From the NCBI GenBank assembly GCA_963702765.1, contig CAVPEB010000036.1, forward strand, positions 62,001 to 126,000: 64,000 nt of DNA, given 5' to 3'. This DNA is from DATMNR01 sp963702765 (GTDB taxonomy: Bacteria; Chloroflexota; Ktedonobacteria; Ktedonobacterales; Ktedonobacteraceae). Shown here in pieces: positions 1 through 8,630 of the stretch. Below the pieces are notes generated by a model, which was not told the DNA's origin, made no database searches, and saw only the letters and a list, made by a program, of their open reading frames with translations. A program made the position numbers and the translations under genes. How positions within the stretch are numbered: the first letter of the stretch is position 1; the number at the start of each line of letters is the position of its first letter.

Positions 1-757
1 GTACCACTGTACCTCTCAGCAGGCTTCATTCTGGAGGAAGGCTTTCCAATCAGTGATTTGCGACGCATTGTCGAGTCTATGGCGAAAGCAGCGCGTGAAG
101 CAGGTGTTGCTATCGTGACAGGTGATACCAAAGTGGTTCAGCGAGGCAAAGCGGATGGGATATTCATCAACACTGCCGGAGTGGGAATTGTTCACGCGAA
201 CTGGTTACTCGGACAATCCCAGTTGCAGCCAGGAGACAAGGTTTTGTTAAGCGGCTCTGTAGGAGATCATGGAATAGCAATTATGCTGGCACGTGAAGCT
301 CTTGAGATCGAAACCGATATTCAGAGCGACACCGCCGCGCTCCATACGTTAACAGCCGCGTTACTCGAAGCAGCCGGTGATGGAATTCATTGTCTGAAAG
401 ATCCTACTCGGGGTGGAGTAGCAACTTCGTTAAACGAGATGGCATTAGGTTCAGAGGTTGCTATCGGGCTTGATGAACATGCTATTCCTGTACATGGCGA
501 GGTACGAGGAGCCTGTGAAATCCTGGGTCTTGATCCCCTGACTATCGCTAACGAGGGTAAACTGCTGGCAATCGTTGCTCCCGACAAAGCTGAGTGTGGC
601 TTTGAAGGTTATGCGCAACCACCCTCTAGGTCGCGAGGCAGCCATTATTGGCTCTGTACAAGCCGATCCGCCTGGAATGGTCTTCCTACGCACTGACATT
701 GGCGGAATGCGGGTACTGGATATGCTGGTTGGTGATCCGCTACCGCGAATATGTTAA
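1..757 (+). pseudogene. hypE: HypE, hydrogenase maturation carbamoyl dehydratase; 5'-partial and frameshifted
   Basis: HypE dehydrates the carbamoyl group that HypF attaches to its C-terminal cysteine, giving the cyanide ligand of [NiFe] hydrogenases. The reading frame is open from base 1 (PLYLSAGFILEEGF, then GDTKVV, KDPTRGGVA and NEGKL, all typical of the AIRS/HypE fold), so the N-terminus lies outside the window. After codon 594 the frame breaks. The true C-terminus (HPLGREAAIIG, then DMLVGDPLPRIC ending in the terminal cysteine) is read in the next frame and stops at 757. Removing one base, probably the T at about 595, restores a continuous protein. The intact terminal PRIC suggests a sequencing error or a very recent mutation rather than old decay. 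No other hyp gene is seen inside the window. Confidence 0.85.
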
Positions 758-800
758 CATGTTTTCCTATCACCACGTTATACAAAGCATTGTTTAAACT

Positions 801-1067
801 ATGTTGCATGATAGCTAGCAGATCATCAATACAATCATCAAAGGAAAACCTCGTTCCCAGAGGACGCGAGAGTCCATGACCACGAACGTCCCATGTAAGG
901 ACCCGATACTTTGGGGTGAGGGCAGGAAGTTGCGCTGCGAACATCCGATGATCGACAGTGGCTCCATGAGTGCAAATAACTACAGGACAATCTTCTGGAC
1001 CTTCGATCCAATAATGCAAAGGAGCGCCTTGACGCTCGAGGATATGTTCTGTCACTGGTGAGTTCAT
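801..1067 (-). pseudogene. Truncated alpha/beta hydrolase fold protein (N-terminal third only)
   Basis: About 89 codons match the start of an alpha/beta hydrolase: the oxyanion-region VVICTHG, then the strand and turn YRVLTWDVRGHGLS and the helix around DDLLAIMQ. The homology stops just before the place where the nucleophile elbow (GxSxG) should appear, and the frame then runs into unrelated sequence next to the hypE 3' end. The catalytic Ser, Asp and His are therefore missing and the fragment cannot be an active hydrolase. The break 44 bp from the hypE stop codon suggests that a deletion joined the tails of two convergent genes. Confidence 0.6.
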
Positions 1068-1095
1068 GGTAGTCCTTCCTCATTCTTTGTTGTAT

Positions 1096-2004
1096 CTAGT
1101 CCTCTGGCCCTTCCATTCGCTCCTTTACCATCTCCATTGTTGGAATCCCCGCTATCCCAATGTGTTCAATTGATAATGATGCTACGCAATTTGCGAAATC
1201 AACCGCCTTTCGAGGGTCACCTTCCCTGTGATAATACATCAGGAAGGCAGCGGCAAAGACGTCACCTGCACCTGTAGGATCAACTTCTTGGGCGGCATAG
1301 GCAGGAAAGCGTTCGGCAATGCCGTGTTGGAAAAGGGTAGCGCCATGTCTTCCATCAGTGGCAACAAGCAAAGGCACTTGCATACTCCACTGGGAGAGCA
1401 TGGCATCTGCATCAGTACGATTACCGTTTGCGAACGGGAGCAAGTCGTCGTGACTAAGTATTAGAACATCAAGCAAAGGCAGAATATCTTCTGCATCAGT
1501 CCAGGGTGTAGGCCAGACTCGACCATCCTCGTCCCAACGACGTAACCAACCCTGGGGAGTTGCCGCAAAGATAGATCCGTGAGAACGCGGGAAATGCCTT
1601 ATGAATGAGGGTGAAAGTTCCTGATCAAGAGGACCGAAGAGAACAATCGATGCCTGACGCCATGCTTCTGGTACGTCTTCTAGTTGCAACTGATTAGCTC
1701 TAGCTCGTAGATATTGGGTGCGAAAGCCCTCGTTATAGGTATTAATAAATGCTGTAGTTGCGGATGATGTACGAACGGCCAGACCGATTTTTGGTAATCG
1801 AGCAGGTAATTCAGCTACAAGATCTGCATCACCACAGGTGGTGATTGCCGCAACTAATCCCAAACGATAGGCAGTCAAGGCAGCAAAAGTAACAGTGCCG
1901 CCAAGCAAAAATGACTGGTCTGGTAGTATATCTCGTGTGACATGCCCAATGGTTAAAAAGTCGGGTGTGGTACCGTTTTCTATAGACTGGAGAATTGAAG
2001 ACAT
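1096..2004 (-). CDS. PfkB-family carbohydrate/nucleoside kinase
   Basis: The 302-residue product has the ribokinase (PfkB) fold. A substrate-binding GGT motif lies near the N-terminus (FLLGGTVTF) and the C-terminal signature DPTGAGDVFAAAF carries the anion hole and the catalytic aspartate. Members phosphorylate sugars, nucleosides or related alcohols with ATP. The substrate cannot be read from the sequence. The start used is the ATG at 2004 (MSSILQ); an in-frame ATG at 2067 would add 21 residues, and neither has a strong ribosome site. It lies downstream of jag with about 130 bp between them and may be read on the same strand as the rpmH cluster, though an independent promoter is possible. 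Confidence 0.75.
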   Translation of the reverse strand: MSSILQSIENGTTPDFLTIGHVTRDILPDQSFLLGGTVTFAALTAYRLGLVAAITTCGDADLVAELPARLPKIGLAVRTSSATTAFINTYNEGFRTQYLRARANQLQLEDVPEAWRQASIVLFGPLDQELSPSFIRHFPRSHGSIFAATPQGWLRRWDEDGRVWPTPWTDAEDILPLLDVLILSHDDLLPFANGNRTDADAMLSQWSMQVPLLVATDGRHGATLFQHGIAERFPAYAAQEVDPTGAGDVFAAAFLMYYHREGDPRKAVDFANCVASLSIEHIGIAGIPTMEMVKERMEGPED

Positions 2005-2137
2005 GGGTGAGGCCCCCGGCAGGTTTTCTCGTAGGACAGCAGGATGGAGATATACCCCACCCCACATTCTTACAAGGATTTTTTAGACCAATTCGTCTAG
2101 ACAGGACGACCCTTTGGTCACCCCGACCACTCTGCAC

Positions 2138-3079
2138 TTAGCGGGCTGGACGTTTTAAGGAAATAACTACCCGGCGGGCATCTCCTTCGCCGATGCTTTC
2201 TGTGCTGATATCTTTACTATCTGCAAGAGCGATGTGTACTATGCGTCGCTCATGTGGTGGCATAGCCTCAAGCGCGATCGAACGACGATAGTTACGTACC
2301 TGTTGCGCAACACGCAATGCGAGAGAACGTAGATTTTCCTCGCGGCGTTCGCGATAATTTTCAGCGTCTATGATGATACGCATGCGATGCTTGGTACGAT
2401 GTCCCACAATTAAGCTGACAAGAAGTTGCAATGCTGATAATGTTTCGCCACGGCGCCCGATGAGTAAGCCCAGATTTTCATTGATGCCCTGAATGTTGAG
2501 TGTGAGTGGATCAGTTGAGCGAACCTGAACCAGCGCGCGTATATTCATGTATTGTAAGATATGCTGGAGAACATCCACAGTTACATCGACATCCTCGCTA
2601 CTAGGTTTCTCGACTTCTTGCATTTCACCTTCAACCGCACTAACATCACCAAGTTCGGAAAGCAATTCAGACGGGTACTTTCCAGGGCCAGCAGGAGTAA
2701 ATGTAGGTATTGATTCCTCCGCGCCTAATTCGTCCTCCTCATATTCTTCAGCGTCAAACTCTTCGCCTTCTTCAAATTCTTCTTCATCATCTTCGACAAA
2801 CTCTTCATTATCAAACTCGACCGCCTCTTCTTCTTCGAGATATTCCTCTTCATCAGGTCCAAGTATAGCATCTGCCATCTGAGGTGTAAGAATGGCAGCA
2901 GGAGAACCTGCGCGCACGGTAACTCGCACCCGAGCTTCTTTATTGCCTATACCAAAGGTCCCTCGAGCTGGTTCTTGCAACACGGTTACTTCTACTTCGT
3001 CACGGCGTTTTTTGAGACCGGCCAGAGCTTGTAATACTGCATCATCAACACTTTTACCACTAGCCTCTATGCTTTCCAC
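2138..3079 (-). CDS. jag: Jag/KhpB RNA-binding protein (Jag-N, KH, R3H)
   Basis: This 313-residue protein has three parts: an N-terminal Jag domain (VESIEASGKSVDDAV, ending near GTFGIGNKEARV), a very acidic Glu/Asp linker at about residues 75-135, and C-terminal KH and R3H domains. The KH domain carries the GLLIGRRGETL loop, and the R3H domain carries the PPHERRIVH motif. KhpB binds RNA, usually with KhpA, and affects cell elongation and division in Gram-positive bacteria. The GTG at 3079 is chosen because GGGAGG lies 9 nt upstream. A TTG at 3136 overlapping the yidC stop would add 19 residues without a good ribosome site. It is the last member of the rpmH-rnpA-yidD-yidC-jag cluster. The acidic linker is unusually long. 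Confidence 0.9.
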   Translation of the reverse strand: MESIEASGKSVDDAVLQALAGLKKRRDEVEVTVLQEPARGTFGIGNKEARVRVTVRAGSPAAILTPQMADAILGPDEEEYLEEEEAVEFDNEEFVEDDEEEFEEGEEFDAEEYEEDELGAEESIPTFTPAGPGKYPSELLSELGDVSAVEGEMQEVEKPSSEDVDVTVDVLQHILQYMNIRALVQVRSTDPLTLNIQGINENLGLLIGRRGETLSALQLLVSLIVGHRTKHRMRIIIDAENYRERREENLRSLALRVAQQVRNYRRSIALEAMPPHERRIVHIALADSKDISTESIGEGDARRVVISLKRPAR

Positions 3080-3132
3080 TATTTTGTTGCCTCCCTTAAT
3101 TTCTATCCCAGACGAGAAACTGACTCTTCCAC

Positions 3133-4158
3133 TCAACTATGTGAGACATTTCTCTTTGGAGTATTGCCACGACGGCGCGCAGACGCGCTGTTGTTACGCG
3201 AACGACGACGCGCAGATGATGAACCATTCGCGGATGAATTTGACTTTGTGCCATTTTCTACGTGACCATTGCTGCCTATCACCTCTGCCGTGGAATCAAC
3301 AGTTTTTTGGACAGACTGCGTATCTTTGCGCTTCTCGCCAGAAGAAGATTTACTTCCACCATTATTTTTGCTCTCACGCTGTGGGAAGATATTCTGAAGA
3401 AAATCTGGCATGACTGCCAACGAGCCCCATCCGGTTACGAAGTACTGCTGGACCATGCTAAAGACAGATGTCGTTGTCCAGTAGAGCGCCAAACCTGCGG
3501 GAAATGTCCAGGCGAAAAAGAGAGTGACAAATGGCATAATAAACTGCATGACAGCCATTTGCTGTGTCATAGCATCTTTGGCACCCGTTCTTGTCCTGGG
3601 CTGGGACATGCGTAACTGCAAAAAAGTCGCCAGGCCCGCCAGAATAGGCAAAATGTGTGTCGGGTCAGGGTGACCAAGGTTAATTGGTCCGCCAAACCAA
3701 ATCATATATGGATCCGGTGGGATAATAAATTTCGGCAGAAATGGATAGATAGATTGGTTGAGAGAGTGGAGGTAGTTGATAGGATTAAGGTTGTTGGTAT
3801 TCAAGGCTTCTCTCAACGCAAAGAACAACCCATAAAGAACAGGTAATTGAACCAGTAAAGGAAGACAACCCGCTACTGGATTGACACCATACTCCTTGTA
3901 AATGGCCTGCATTGCCGCATATTGTTCTTTTTGATCCTTGTATTTTTTACGGACATCGGCTATTAATGGTTGAATGGCCTGGGTTGCCTTGGTCGATTTG
4001 AGCTGTTTCAGGGTAAGAGGAAACAGCGCCAATCGAACAATCAATGTCAAGACTATGATTGACAATGCCATAGAACCAAAGAGATGATACAGCAACATCA
4101 GTACATTAAAAATGGGTAAGGTGATGATGTAATTAAAAAGCTGCCCTATCTGACCCAC
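3133..4158 (-). CDS. yidC: Membrane protein insertase YidC/Oxa1 family
   Basis: The 341-residue protein inserts proteins into the cytoplasmic membrane, alone or with SecYEG. It is the short Gram-positive type, without the large periplasmic domain of proteobacterial YidC. Visible are a first membrane helix with the hydrophilic-groove arginine region (LIVRLALFPLTLKQ), a cytoplasmic helical hairpin (VRKKYKDQKEQ), PVAGCLPLLVQLPVLYGLF and later membrane segments ending near residue 255. The tail is basic and Ser/Asn/Arg rich, as in YidC proteins that bind ribosomes directly. There is no lipobox at the N-terminus. The start is a GTG with AGGAG 7 nt upstream. The gene lies 24 bp after yidD and its end touches the start region of jag. 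Confidence 0.95.
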   Translation of the reverse strand: MGQIGQLFNYIITLPIFNVLMLLYHLFGSMALSIIVLTLIVRLALFPLTLKQLKSTKATQAIQPLIADVRKKYKDQKEQYAAMQAIYKEYGVNPVAGCLPLLVQLPVLYGLFFALREALNTNNLNPINYLHSLNQSIYPFLPKFIIPPDPYMIWFGGPINLGHPDPTHILPILAGLATFLQLRMSQPRTRTGAKDAMTQQMAVMQFIMPFVTLFFAWTFPAGLALYWTTTSVFSMVQQYFVTGWGSLAVMPDFLQNIFPQRESKNNGGSKSSSGEKRKDTQSVQKTVDSTAEVIGSNGHVENGTKSNSSANGSSSARRRSRNNSASARRRGNTPKRNVSHS

Positions 4159-4182
4159 GAGTTATCTCCTGTCTTCCTCGAT

Positions 4183-4410
4183 CTAGTCAGCCAGGCGTTC
4201 TGGGACTGGATCATAAAGATTGCCATTATAAAAAGGTTGGCAACGCCCAATGCGTTTCACAGTCATCCATCCTCCCCGAAAGAAGCCAAAACGTTGAATG
4301 GCCTCATAGCCGTATTGTGAGCATGAGGGTGTAAATCGACACGATGGAGGCAATACCAGGGACAGGGTGTTTTGATAAATGCGAATAAGAATGAGTGCGA
4401 TGTATTTCAC
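4183..4410 (-). CDS. yidD: Membrane protein insertion efficiency factor YidD
   Basis: The 75-residue protein carries the YidD (haemolytic domain) signature: an amphipathic N-terminus (LILIRIYQNTLS), then PPSCRFTPSCSQYGYEAI with three conserved cysteines, then GGWMTVKRIGRCQPF. YidD is a small membrane-associated factor that helps YidC-dependent insertion. The position between rnpA and yidC is the canonical one. The 253 bp between it and rnpA is occupied by an intergenic repeat, which is unusual for this normally tight cluster. Confidence 0.95.
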   Translation of the reverse strand: MKYIALILIRIYQNTLSLVLPPSCRFTPSCSQYGYEAIQRFGFFRGGWMTVKRIGRCQPFYNGNLYDPVPERLAD

Positions 4411-4663
4411 GTTCGATGTCCTTTATGTATGTCTCCCATGCAATGTACGAATTTACTTCTATCAAGCTTACAATTACTTCTTATTGTTCTCACACCGCCT
4501 GCGGCGGTAAAGAGAGAGTTTGTGGGGACACCCCACACCCCGGCAAAGGGCTTTGCCCTCTGCACTCCCTACTCTACTATGTTCTTACACCACTCCGACG
4601 GCGATGATAGAAATGAGTGGGGATCCCCCACGCCCTGTCAAAAGGTTTTACCCTTCGCACTCC
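4411..4663. repeat. Intergenic repeat, family A copy 1 (GC-rich palindromic element)
   Basis: No gene is seen between yidD and rnpA. The stretch begins at 4495 with the palindrome CCGCCTGCGGCGG and continues with GGGGACACCCCACACCCCGG, then a GGGCTTTGCCC hairpin and CTCTGCACTCCC. A degenerate second half (GGGGATCCCCCACGCCC to CGCACTCCCT) follows up to the rnpA stop codon, so the last bases of rnpA lie inside the repeat. Related copies are at 14490, 27266 and 29616. It could act as a terminator or processing site between rnpA and yidD. Confidence 0.65.
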
Positions 4664-5029
4664 CTACTTATCAGGATTTGATGGAATTTCAAGCAATTTG
4701 GCCCGGCGCAATAAGGATACCAGATCTTGTTCGAGTATACGCAAATTAGCCGTATTTGCCTTTTGCCTGGCACTAATTACAATATCTAACCCGCCAGGAA
4801 GCCTGGGTAATAACTCCCGTATAGCTTCACTTAGCAGACGTTTTATATGATTACGATCAACCGCATGTTTTGCAATACGCTTGCTGACCACAAAACCTAT
4901 GCGTGTTCTTGCTTCATCATTCGGCGTCCATGCAAGGACGAGCAGCGGAGACATTATACTATGCCCCTGCTGCTTTACCCGCTGAAATTCACTATTTTTC
5001 CGCAGGCGTATTGCATGGTTAAGTGCCAC
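4664..5029 (-). CDS. rnpA: Ribonuclease P protein component
   Basis: The 121-residue basic protein is the protein subunit of RNase P, which matures tRNA 5' ends together with the RNA subunit. The RNR motif (DRNHIKRLLSEAIR) and the N-terminal LRKNSEFQRVKQQG stretch are clear. The start is a GTG two bases after the rpmH stop, so the two genes are translationally close. The C-terminal tail is Pro/Asn rich and runs into a repeat element, so the last few residues may differ from relatives. Confidence 0.95.
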   Translation of the reverse strand: MALNHAIRLRKNSEFQRVKQQGHSIMSPLLVLAWTPNDEARTRIGFVVSKRIAKHAVDRNHIKRLLSEAIRELLPRLPGGLDIVISARQKANTANLRILEQDLVSLLRRAKLLEIPSNPDK

Positions 5030-5031
5030 AA

Positions 5032-5166
5032 CTAAACTGTAAGTCTCCAGCGCCCTTTGGCGCGTCGAGCTTTAAGCACACGACGACCGTTGCGGGTCGA
5101 CATGCGCTTCATAAAGCCATGTTCGCGCAAGCGCGGAATACGTTTAGGTTGCCATGTACGTTTCAT
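5032..5166 (-). CDS. rpmH: 50S ribosomal protein L34
   Basis: Translation of the minus strand from the ATG at 5166 gives a 44-residue, very basic protein starting MKRTWQPKRIPRLREHGF and ending GRWRLTV. It has the L34 signature (HGFMKRMSTRNGRRVLKARRAKGR). The length is typical for L34. A GGAGGA sequence lies 14 nt upstream and a nearer GAAGGG lies about 5 nt upstream. It is the first gene of the rpmH-rnpA-yidD-yidC-jag cluster and follows a near-perfect promoter. Confidence 0.97.
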   Translation of the reverse strand: MKRTWQPKRIPRLREHGFMKRMSTRNGRRVLKARRAKGRWRLTV

Positions 5167-5204
5167 GAGACCCTTCTTTCTCCTCCACTTTGGATTTCTT
5201 GTAG

Positions 5205-5234
5205 ATTATAGCGGTTAACCCTACAACATGTCAA
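5205..5234 (-). promoter_or_regulatory. Consensus sigma-70 type promoter of rpmH
   Basis: On the minus strand TTGACA (5234-5229) is followed after 18 bp by TATAAT (5210-5205). Both hexamers match the consensus perfectly. Transcription would begin about 30 bp before the rpmH start codon. This fits the high demand for L34 and RNase P protein. Confidence 0.85.
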
Positions 5235-5268
5235 TCACAGGAGTAGAAGGTAGGGTCACCAGTTACTC

Positions 5269-5901
5269 TTACGCCTCTTTGAAGCGCAAGAGCACACGGC
5301 CAAGTTTGATTTCATCGTTGTCATGCAGAGCCATAGGCGTTTTCGCCGTGAGCTTCTGCCGATTGAGAAACGTGAAATTCGTGCTATTCTCGTCTTCAAG
5401 CATATACAAGCCGTTCTCAACAAAAATGCGAGCGTGCATGCGCGAGACACCACCTTCTTCTCCACCATGTGGTGTCAGATCCACATCGGGAAAGATATTG
5501 CTGACGGCATCTTCGCGACCAATCATGATATTATCTTTGCCGCTCAAGTCGAACTCCTGGTTGTCAGCCTCAACTATTAGTCGCGCACTTAACGCGGCTG
5601 GAGCGGAAGTCATAACAGGGGCTGCGGCTACCGGTTGAGCAGCCACGGCCGGAGCTGCGTTTGCATCAGCCGCTGTACCGAGCATAGCGCCGCAATTTGA
5701 ACAGAACGATTTACCAGCTGGATTAAGTGATCCGCAAGACGGGCAGACCTCGCTACCAGCGGGAGCAGATGCAATCGACTGAGCAGGCTGAGGAGCAGTA
5801 GCAACTGCAACCGGAGCAGCGCCAGACAATGGCTCGCCACACTCATCACAAAAAGCGGAGCCATCAGGATTTTCATGACCTAAAGAACACTGTACTGTCA
5901 T
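5269..5901 (-). CDS. Zinc-ribbon and FHA domain protein
   Basis: The 210-residue protein has two zinc-ribbon motifs (CSLGHENPDGSAFCDECG at the N-terminus and CPSCGSLNPAGKSFCSNCG near residues 52-70), a Pro/Ala-rich linker, and a C-terminal FHA domain from about residue 105. The FHA core residues are present: IGRED, SRMHARI and NSTNFTFLN. FHA domains bind phosphothreonine, so the likely partner is a substrate of, or the kinase at, 9264-11216. It is the last gene of the signalling operon that begins at 12124. The end lies 35 bp before the rpmH promoter. Confidence 0.88.
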   Translation of the reverse strand: MTVQCSLGHENPDGSAFCDECGEPLSGAAPVAVATAPQPAQSIASAPAGSEVCPSCGSLNPAGKSFCSNCGAMLGTAADANAAPAVAAQPVAAAPVMTSAPAALSARLIVEADNQEFDLSGKDNIMIGREDAVSNIFPDVDLTPHGGEEGGVSRMHARIFVENGLYMLEDENSTNFTFLNRQKLTAKTPMALHDNDEIKLGRVLLRFKEA

Positions 5902-5986
5902 GGTTCACTATCCTCCTAAAAACAATCTTCTATATCTAGCTCACCGGGAGCCAGGAATGTTGAACAGGCATCTTCCTTCGATGCCT

Positions 5987-7225
5987 CTAGGGTACAATAT
6001 CATCCAGGCGTTGTGTTAGCTTTCGAGTCTTGTTTCCAATCGATTTGACCTGTTCCTGAGAGATTTGCTGGCCCTGGTTGATCTGTTCGAGGGCGGCCTG
6101 TGTCTCTTCATCAAGCACACGAGTCACATTGGGAGCAAGGCGGGTTGTTGCTTTGCCAGTTCGCTTGTATTCATCCAGAACACGAGTCACAAGACGATGA
6201 GCATTCGCTTTTTCAGCGAAGTTCATCACTTCTGCATTGACTGGAGCCGACTGGTTTGCATCCATCGTGAATGTCACTTTGATATCATCCCGAATTCTCT
6301 CCCCCACGAGGTTCGCAACCGGCACATCGTAGGATAGCTCGGTTTGCGCAATTCGGAAAAGTCCAGCCGGGCGTGGATCTATCATCAATTCTACCAGAAC
6401 TGATTGGGGCTTATCTTTCTCCAGATCACCCAGGGGGATCACAACCTGGCGATCCGAAAGCACAGATTGATCAAGTTCGCTGATAATCGGTAGGACTTTG
6501 ACAGCTTTTTTAGGAGCAACCCCAACTGGCAAGCGCAAAATCAGGGTAGCATTACGAATTGCTACATCGACAGCGCTCTGAAACTGCTGCTCAAAAATGG
6601 AAAGAGCATCAGAAGCATTGCGAATAAATTCAGCGGGCATACCTCCGCTGAGCTGCCCAATCGAATCAAGCAGGTCTTCGTCCCAGTCAGCGCCAATACC
6701 TAAAGGATAAATGGCAATCCCGGAGGATGCGGCATCCCTTGCAAGCTGACGACAGCGATCTGAATCACCATACGTCACACCGTCTGTGAGCAGGATCATG
6801 CGATTAACTGCATTAGGAATATTCCAACGACGAAGCTCATTCAATCCCTGGATCATGCCTAGCGACATGGTAGTGCCGCCTGCATCACGTATTTGATCAA
6901 TCGCAGCCTGCATGCCAGGTGCATCATTAGCAGGCATAGAAGGAATAACAACCTGCGATGTATCGTCAAAGATGACTACCGAGACATAGTCTGTCGGTTC
7001 CAGGCGGCCGATTACCATCTTGACCGCTTCTTTGACATTTTTAAGTTTAGCGCCTTTCATTGAGCCAGAATGGTCTAACACCAGAGCAAAATTCAGTGGC
7101 ATGCGCACCTGGGCCATCATTTCGGTTGGCCTGGCTTCTACCAAAACATACGCGACCTGGCTACCTCCAGTAACTGGCATAAAGTCTTTTCCGACTTGAT
7201 GTGCCAGTGTAACCTCACCGGGCAT
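5987..7225 (-). CDS. VWA domain protein with intact MIDAS
   Basis: The 412-residue protein begins with a short beta-rich segment and then a von Willebrand factor A domain (about residues 45-215). The metal-ion-dependent adhesion motif is complete: D51-x-S-x-S in VLDHSGSMKG, a threonine in GGTTMS and an aspartate in LLTDGVTYGD. After the VWA domain comes a beta-sandwich-like region and a helical tail rich in Gln and Glu. There is no signal peptide, so it is likely cytoplasmic. The gene lies between PP2C and FHA genes in one operon. This recalls the TerY-type VWA, PP2C and kinase association, where VWA proteins scaffold or are controlled by phosphorylation. Confidence 0.85.
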   Translation of the reverse strand: MPGEVTLAHQVGKDFMPVTGGSQVAYVLVEARPTEMMAQVRMPLNFALVLDHSGSMKGAKLKNVKEAVKMVIGRLEPTDYVSVVIFDDTSQVVIPSMPANDAPGMQAAIDQIRDAGGTTMSLGMIQGLNELRRWNIPNAVNRMILLTDGVTYGDSDRCRQLARDAASSGIAIYPLGIGADWDEDLLDSIGQLSGGMPAEFIRNASDALSIFEQQFQSAVDVAIRNATLILRLPVGVAPKKAVKVLPIISELDQSVLSDRQVVIPLGDLEKDKPQSVLVELMIDPRPAGLFRIAQTELSYDVPVANLVGERIRDDIKVTFTMDANQSAPVNAEVMNFAEKANAHRLVTRVLDEYKRTGKATTRLAPNVTRVLDEETQAALEQINQGQQISQEQVKSIGNKTRKLTQRLDDIVP

Positions 7226-7353
7226 AATATATAAACTCCTTTCGTATTGGCTCGACTTAGTATATCATAAAGAGCAATTATGATTGCTATAAGGCACGCC
7301 TCAACGCCAATTCACATTTAATCGTCTCGTTAGAGGCATACCAGGAATGAATT

Positions 7354-8598
7354 TTAGCGCACAAAAACAACCACTGCACTTACGTTGTCCTCTCCTCCGT
7401 TAGCATTGGCCGCTTCGATAAATTGTGCGCATGCAGTTTCCGGGTCGGGTGCATTATCCAGAATACTCTCAATCTGGGGATTCCGCACCATTTCCCACAA
7501 ACCATCAGAACAACTTAACAGGATATCACCGGGAAGCAGTTCCTGTTTGAATATATCTATCTGTACATTAGGCTTGTCGCCCAAACTGCGGAAAATTTGA
7601 CTTCGTTGTGGGTGAGTATACACATCATCAGGTTCAATTAACCCACCGGCAACCAGTTGTCCCACCAGAGAATGATCTGTTGTCAATTGATAGAGCTGCT
7701 TGCCGCGCAACATATAGGTACGACTATCTCCTACATTCAGGATATACGCATGTTCACCAACCACCATAAACCCTGTGATAGTTGAACCCATGTCCGTTTT
7801 GTCGAGCTGGTTCTTCTGGCAGAGAGCAGTGTTAGCGTCTTCCACAGCGTCGTGGAAGAGCGCCACCAGTGCATCCTCGTCGAAAGACTTGACGGGTTCT
7901 CCATTTTTCTCGGATGTCAGCGGTTCTGTCAGCAATTCTTTCAACAGGCGCTCTGCGATGATATTGATGGTCATCCTGCTGGCAACCTGGCCATTATCAT
8001 GACCGCCCAGACCATCGGCCACAATGAAGACCCCTGATGGTGTTGATATTGACTCGTGAACGCGTTGAAGGAGCAGAACAAGCGTACTGTCTTCATTTGG
8101 CTCACTACGTCGCACATCGCCGGCATCAGAATTTGCGGCAGCGAGTAACTGAACGCCATTAGGGAATGGAACTTGTTCAACCTGTTGCATTTCAACCATA
8201 TACGTATGGCCATTATCAACAAATGTATTCACAATTGTTCCTTGTAAAACATTCGCATCTTCGGCATGTCCATTCGACTTCTCACCGACCTGCTCGGTCG
8301 AGTACTCATGCATGGTATAAGGTACATCAAGCATGCTTGCGCCACAGTTAATACAGAACTCGTCGCCTTCTGCATTTTGTTCTGAGCCACAGTTCCAACA
8401 ATGTTGATACCCCTGGTGATCAATAACCTGATACACATGCTCCTGAGAATTGTCACTCAGAATCTGCATAATTTCGTAACGATCAAGTATCTGCTGACCT
8501 ATTGACAATATAGGGAAGCTGTTACTTGATGCAGTTGTTTCATGCTGATCGGATGGCTCCTGCATAGTTTCACTCTTTTCTTCTGAGGTTCCTTCCAC
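7354..8598 (-). CDS. Zinc-ribbon PP2C-type Ser/Thr phosphatase (C-terminal part of a frameshifted gene)
   Basis: The 414-residue frame contains a kinase-N-lobe-like opening (IGQQILDRYEIMQIL), a zinc ribbon (CWNCGSEQNAEGDEFCINCG) and a PP2C phosphatase domain from about residue 150. Metal-binding aspartates are visible in FIVADGLGGHD and CSDGLWEM, and GSTITGF is typical. It removes phosphate from Ser/Thr residues, presumably opposing the kinase upstream. The GTG start is weak. The frame upstream stays open and acidic (DAESVEVDQGKNADETEAVEG) and continues the sense of the preceding gene (8631-9245) if one base is added near 8660. The two are therefore probably one gene of about 630 codons. Confidence 0.85.
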   Translation of the reverse strand: MEGTSEEKSETMQEPSDQHETTASSNSFPILSIGQQILDRYEIMQILSDNSQEHVYQVIDHQGYQHCWNCGSEQNAEGDEFCINCGASMLDVPYTMHEYSTEQVGEKSNGHAEDANVLQGTIVNTFVDNGHTYMVEMQQVEQVPFPNGVQLLAAANSDAGDVRRSEPNEDSTLVLLLQRVHESISTPSGVFIVADGLGGHDNGQVASRMTINIIAERLLKELLTEPLTSEKNGEPVKSFDEDALVALFHDAVEDANTALCQKNQLDKTDMGSTITGFMVVGEHAYILNVGDSRTYMLRGKQLYQLTTDHSLVGQLVAGGLIEPDDVYTHPQRSQIFRSLGDKPNVQIDIFKQELLPGDILLSCSDGLWEMVRNPQIESILDNAPDPETACAQFIEAANANGGEDNVSAVVVFVR

Positions 8599-8630
8599 AG
8601 CTTCTGTCTCATCCGCATTTTTCCCCTGGT

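Noticed and set aside
2547..2882. Ser-rich plus-strand frame opposite the jag acidic linker
   Set aside because: It is the antisense reading of GAA/GAG-rich codons (TTC/CTC/TCT) and has no ribosome site.
3080..3136. Longer jag start at the TTG overlapping the yidC stop
   Set aside because: No ribosome site, and the added 19 residues do not match the Jag domain; GTG at 3079 has GGGAGG at the right distance.
5167..5268. Replication origin beside rpmH
   Set aside because: No DnaA box or dnaA gene is seen there; the 100 bp hold only the rpmH promoter and leader.
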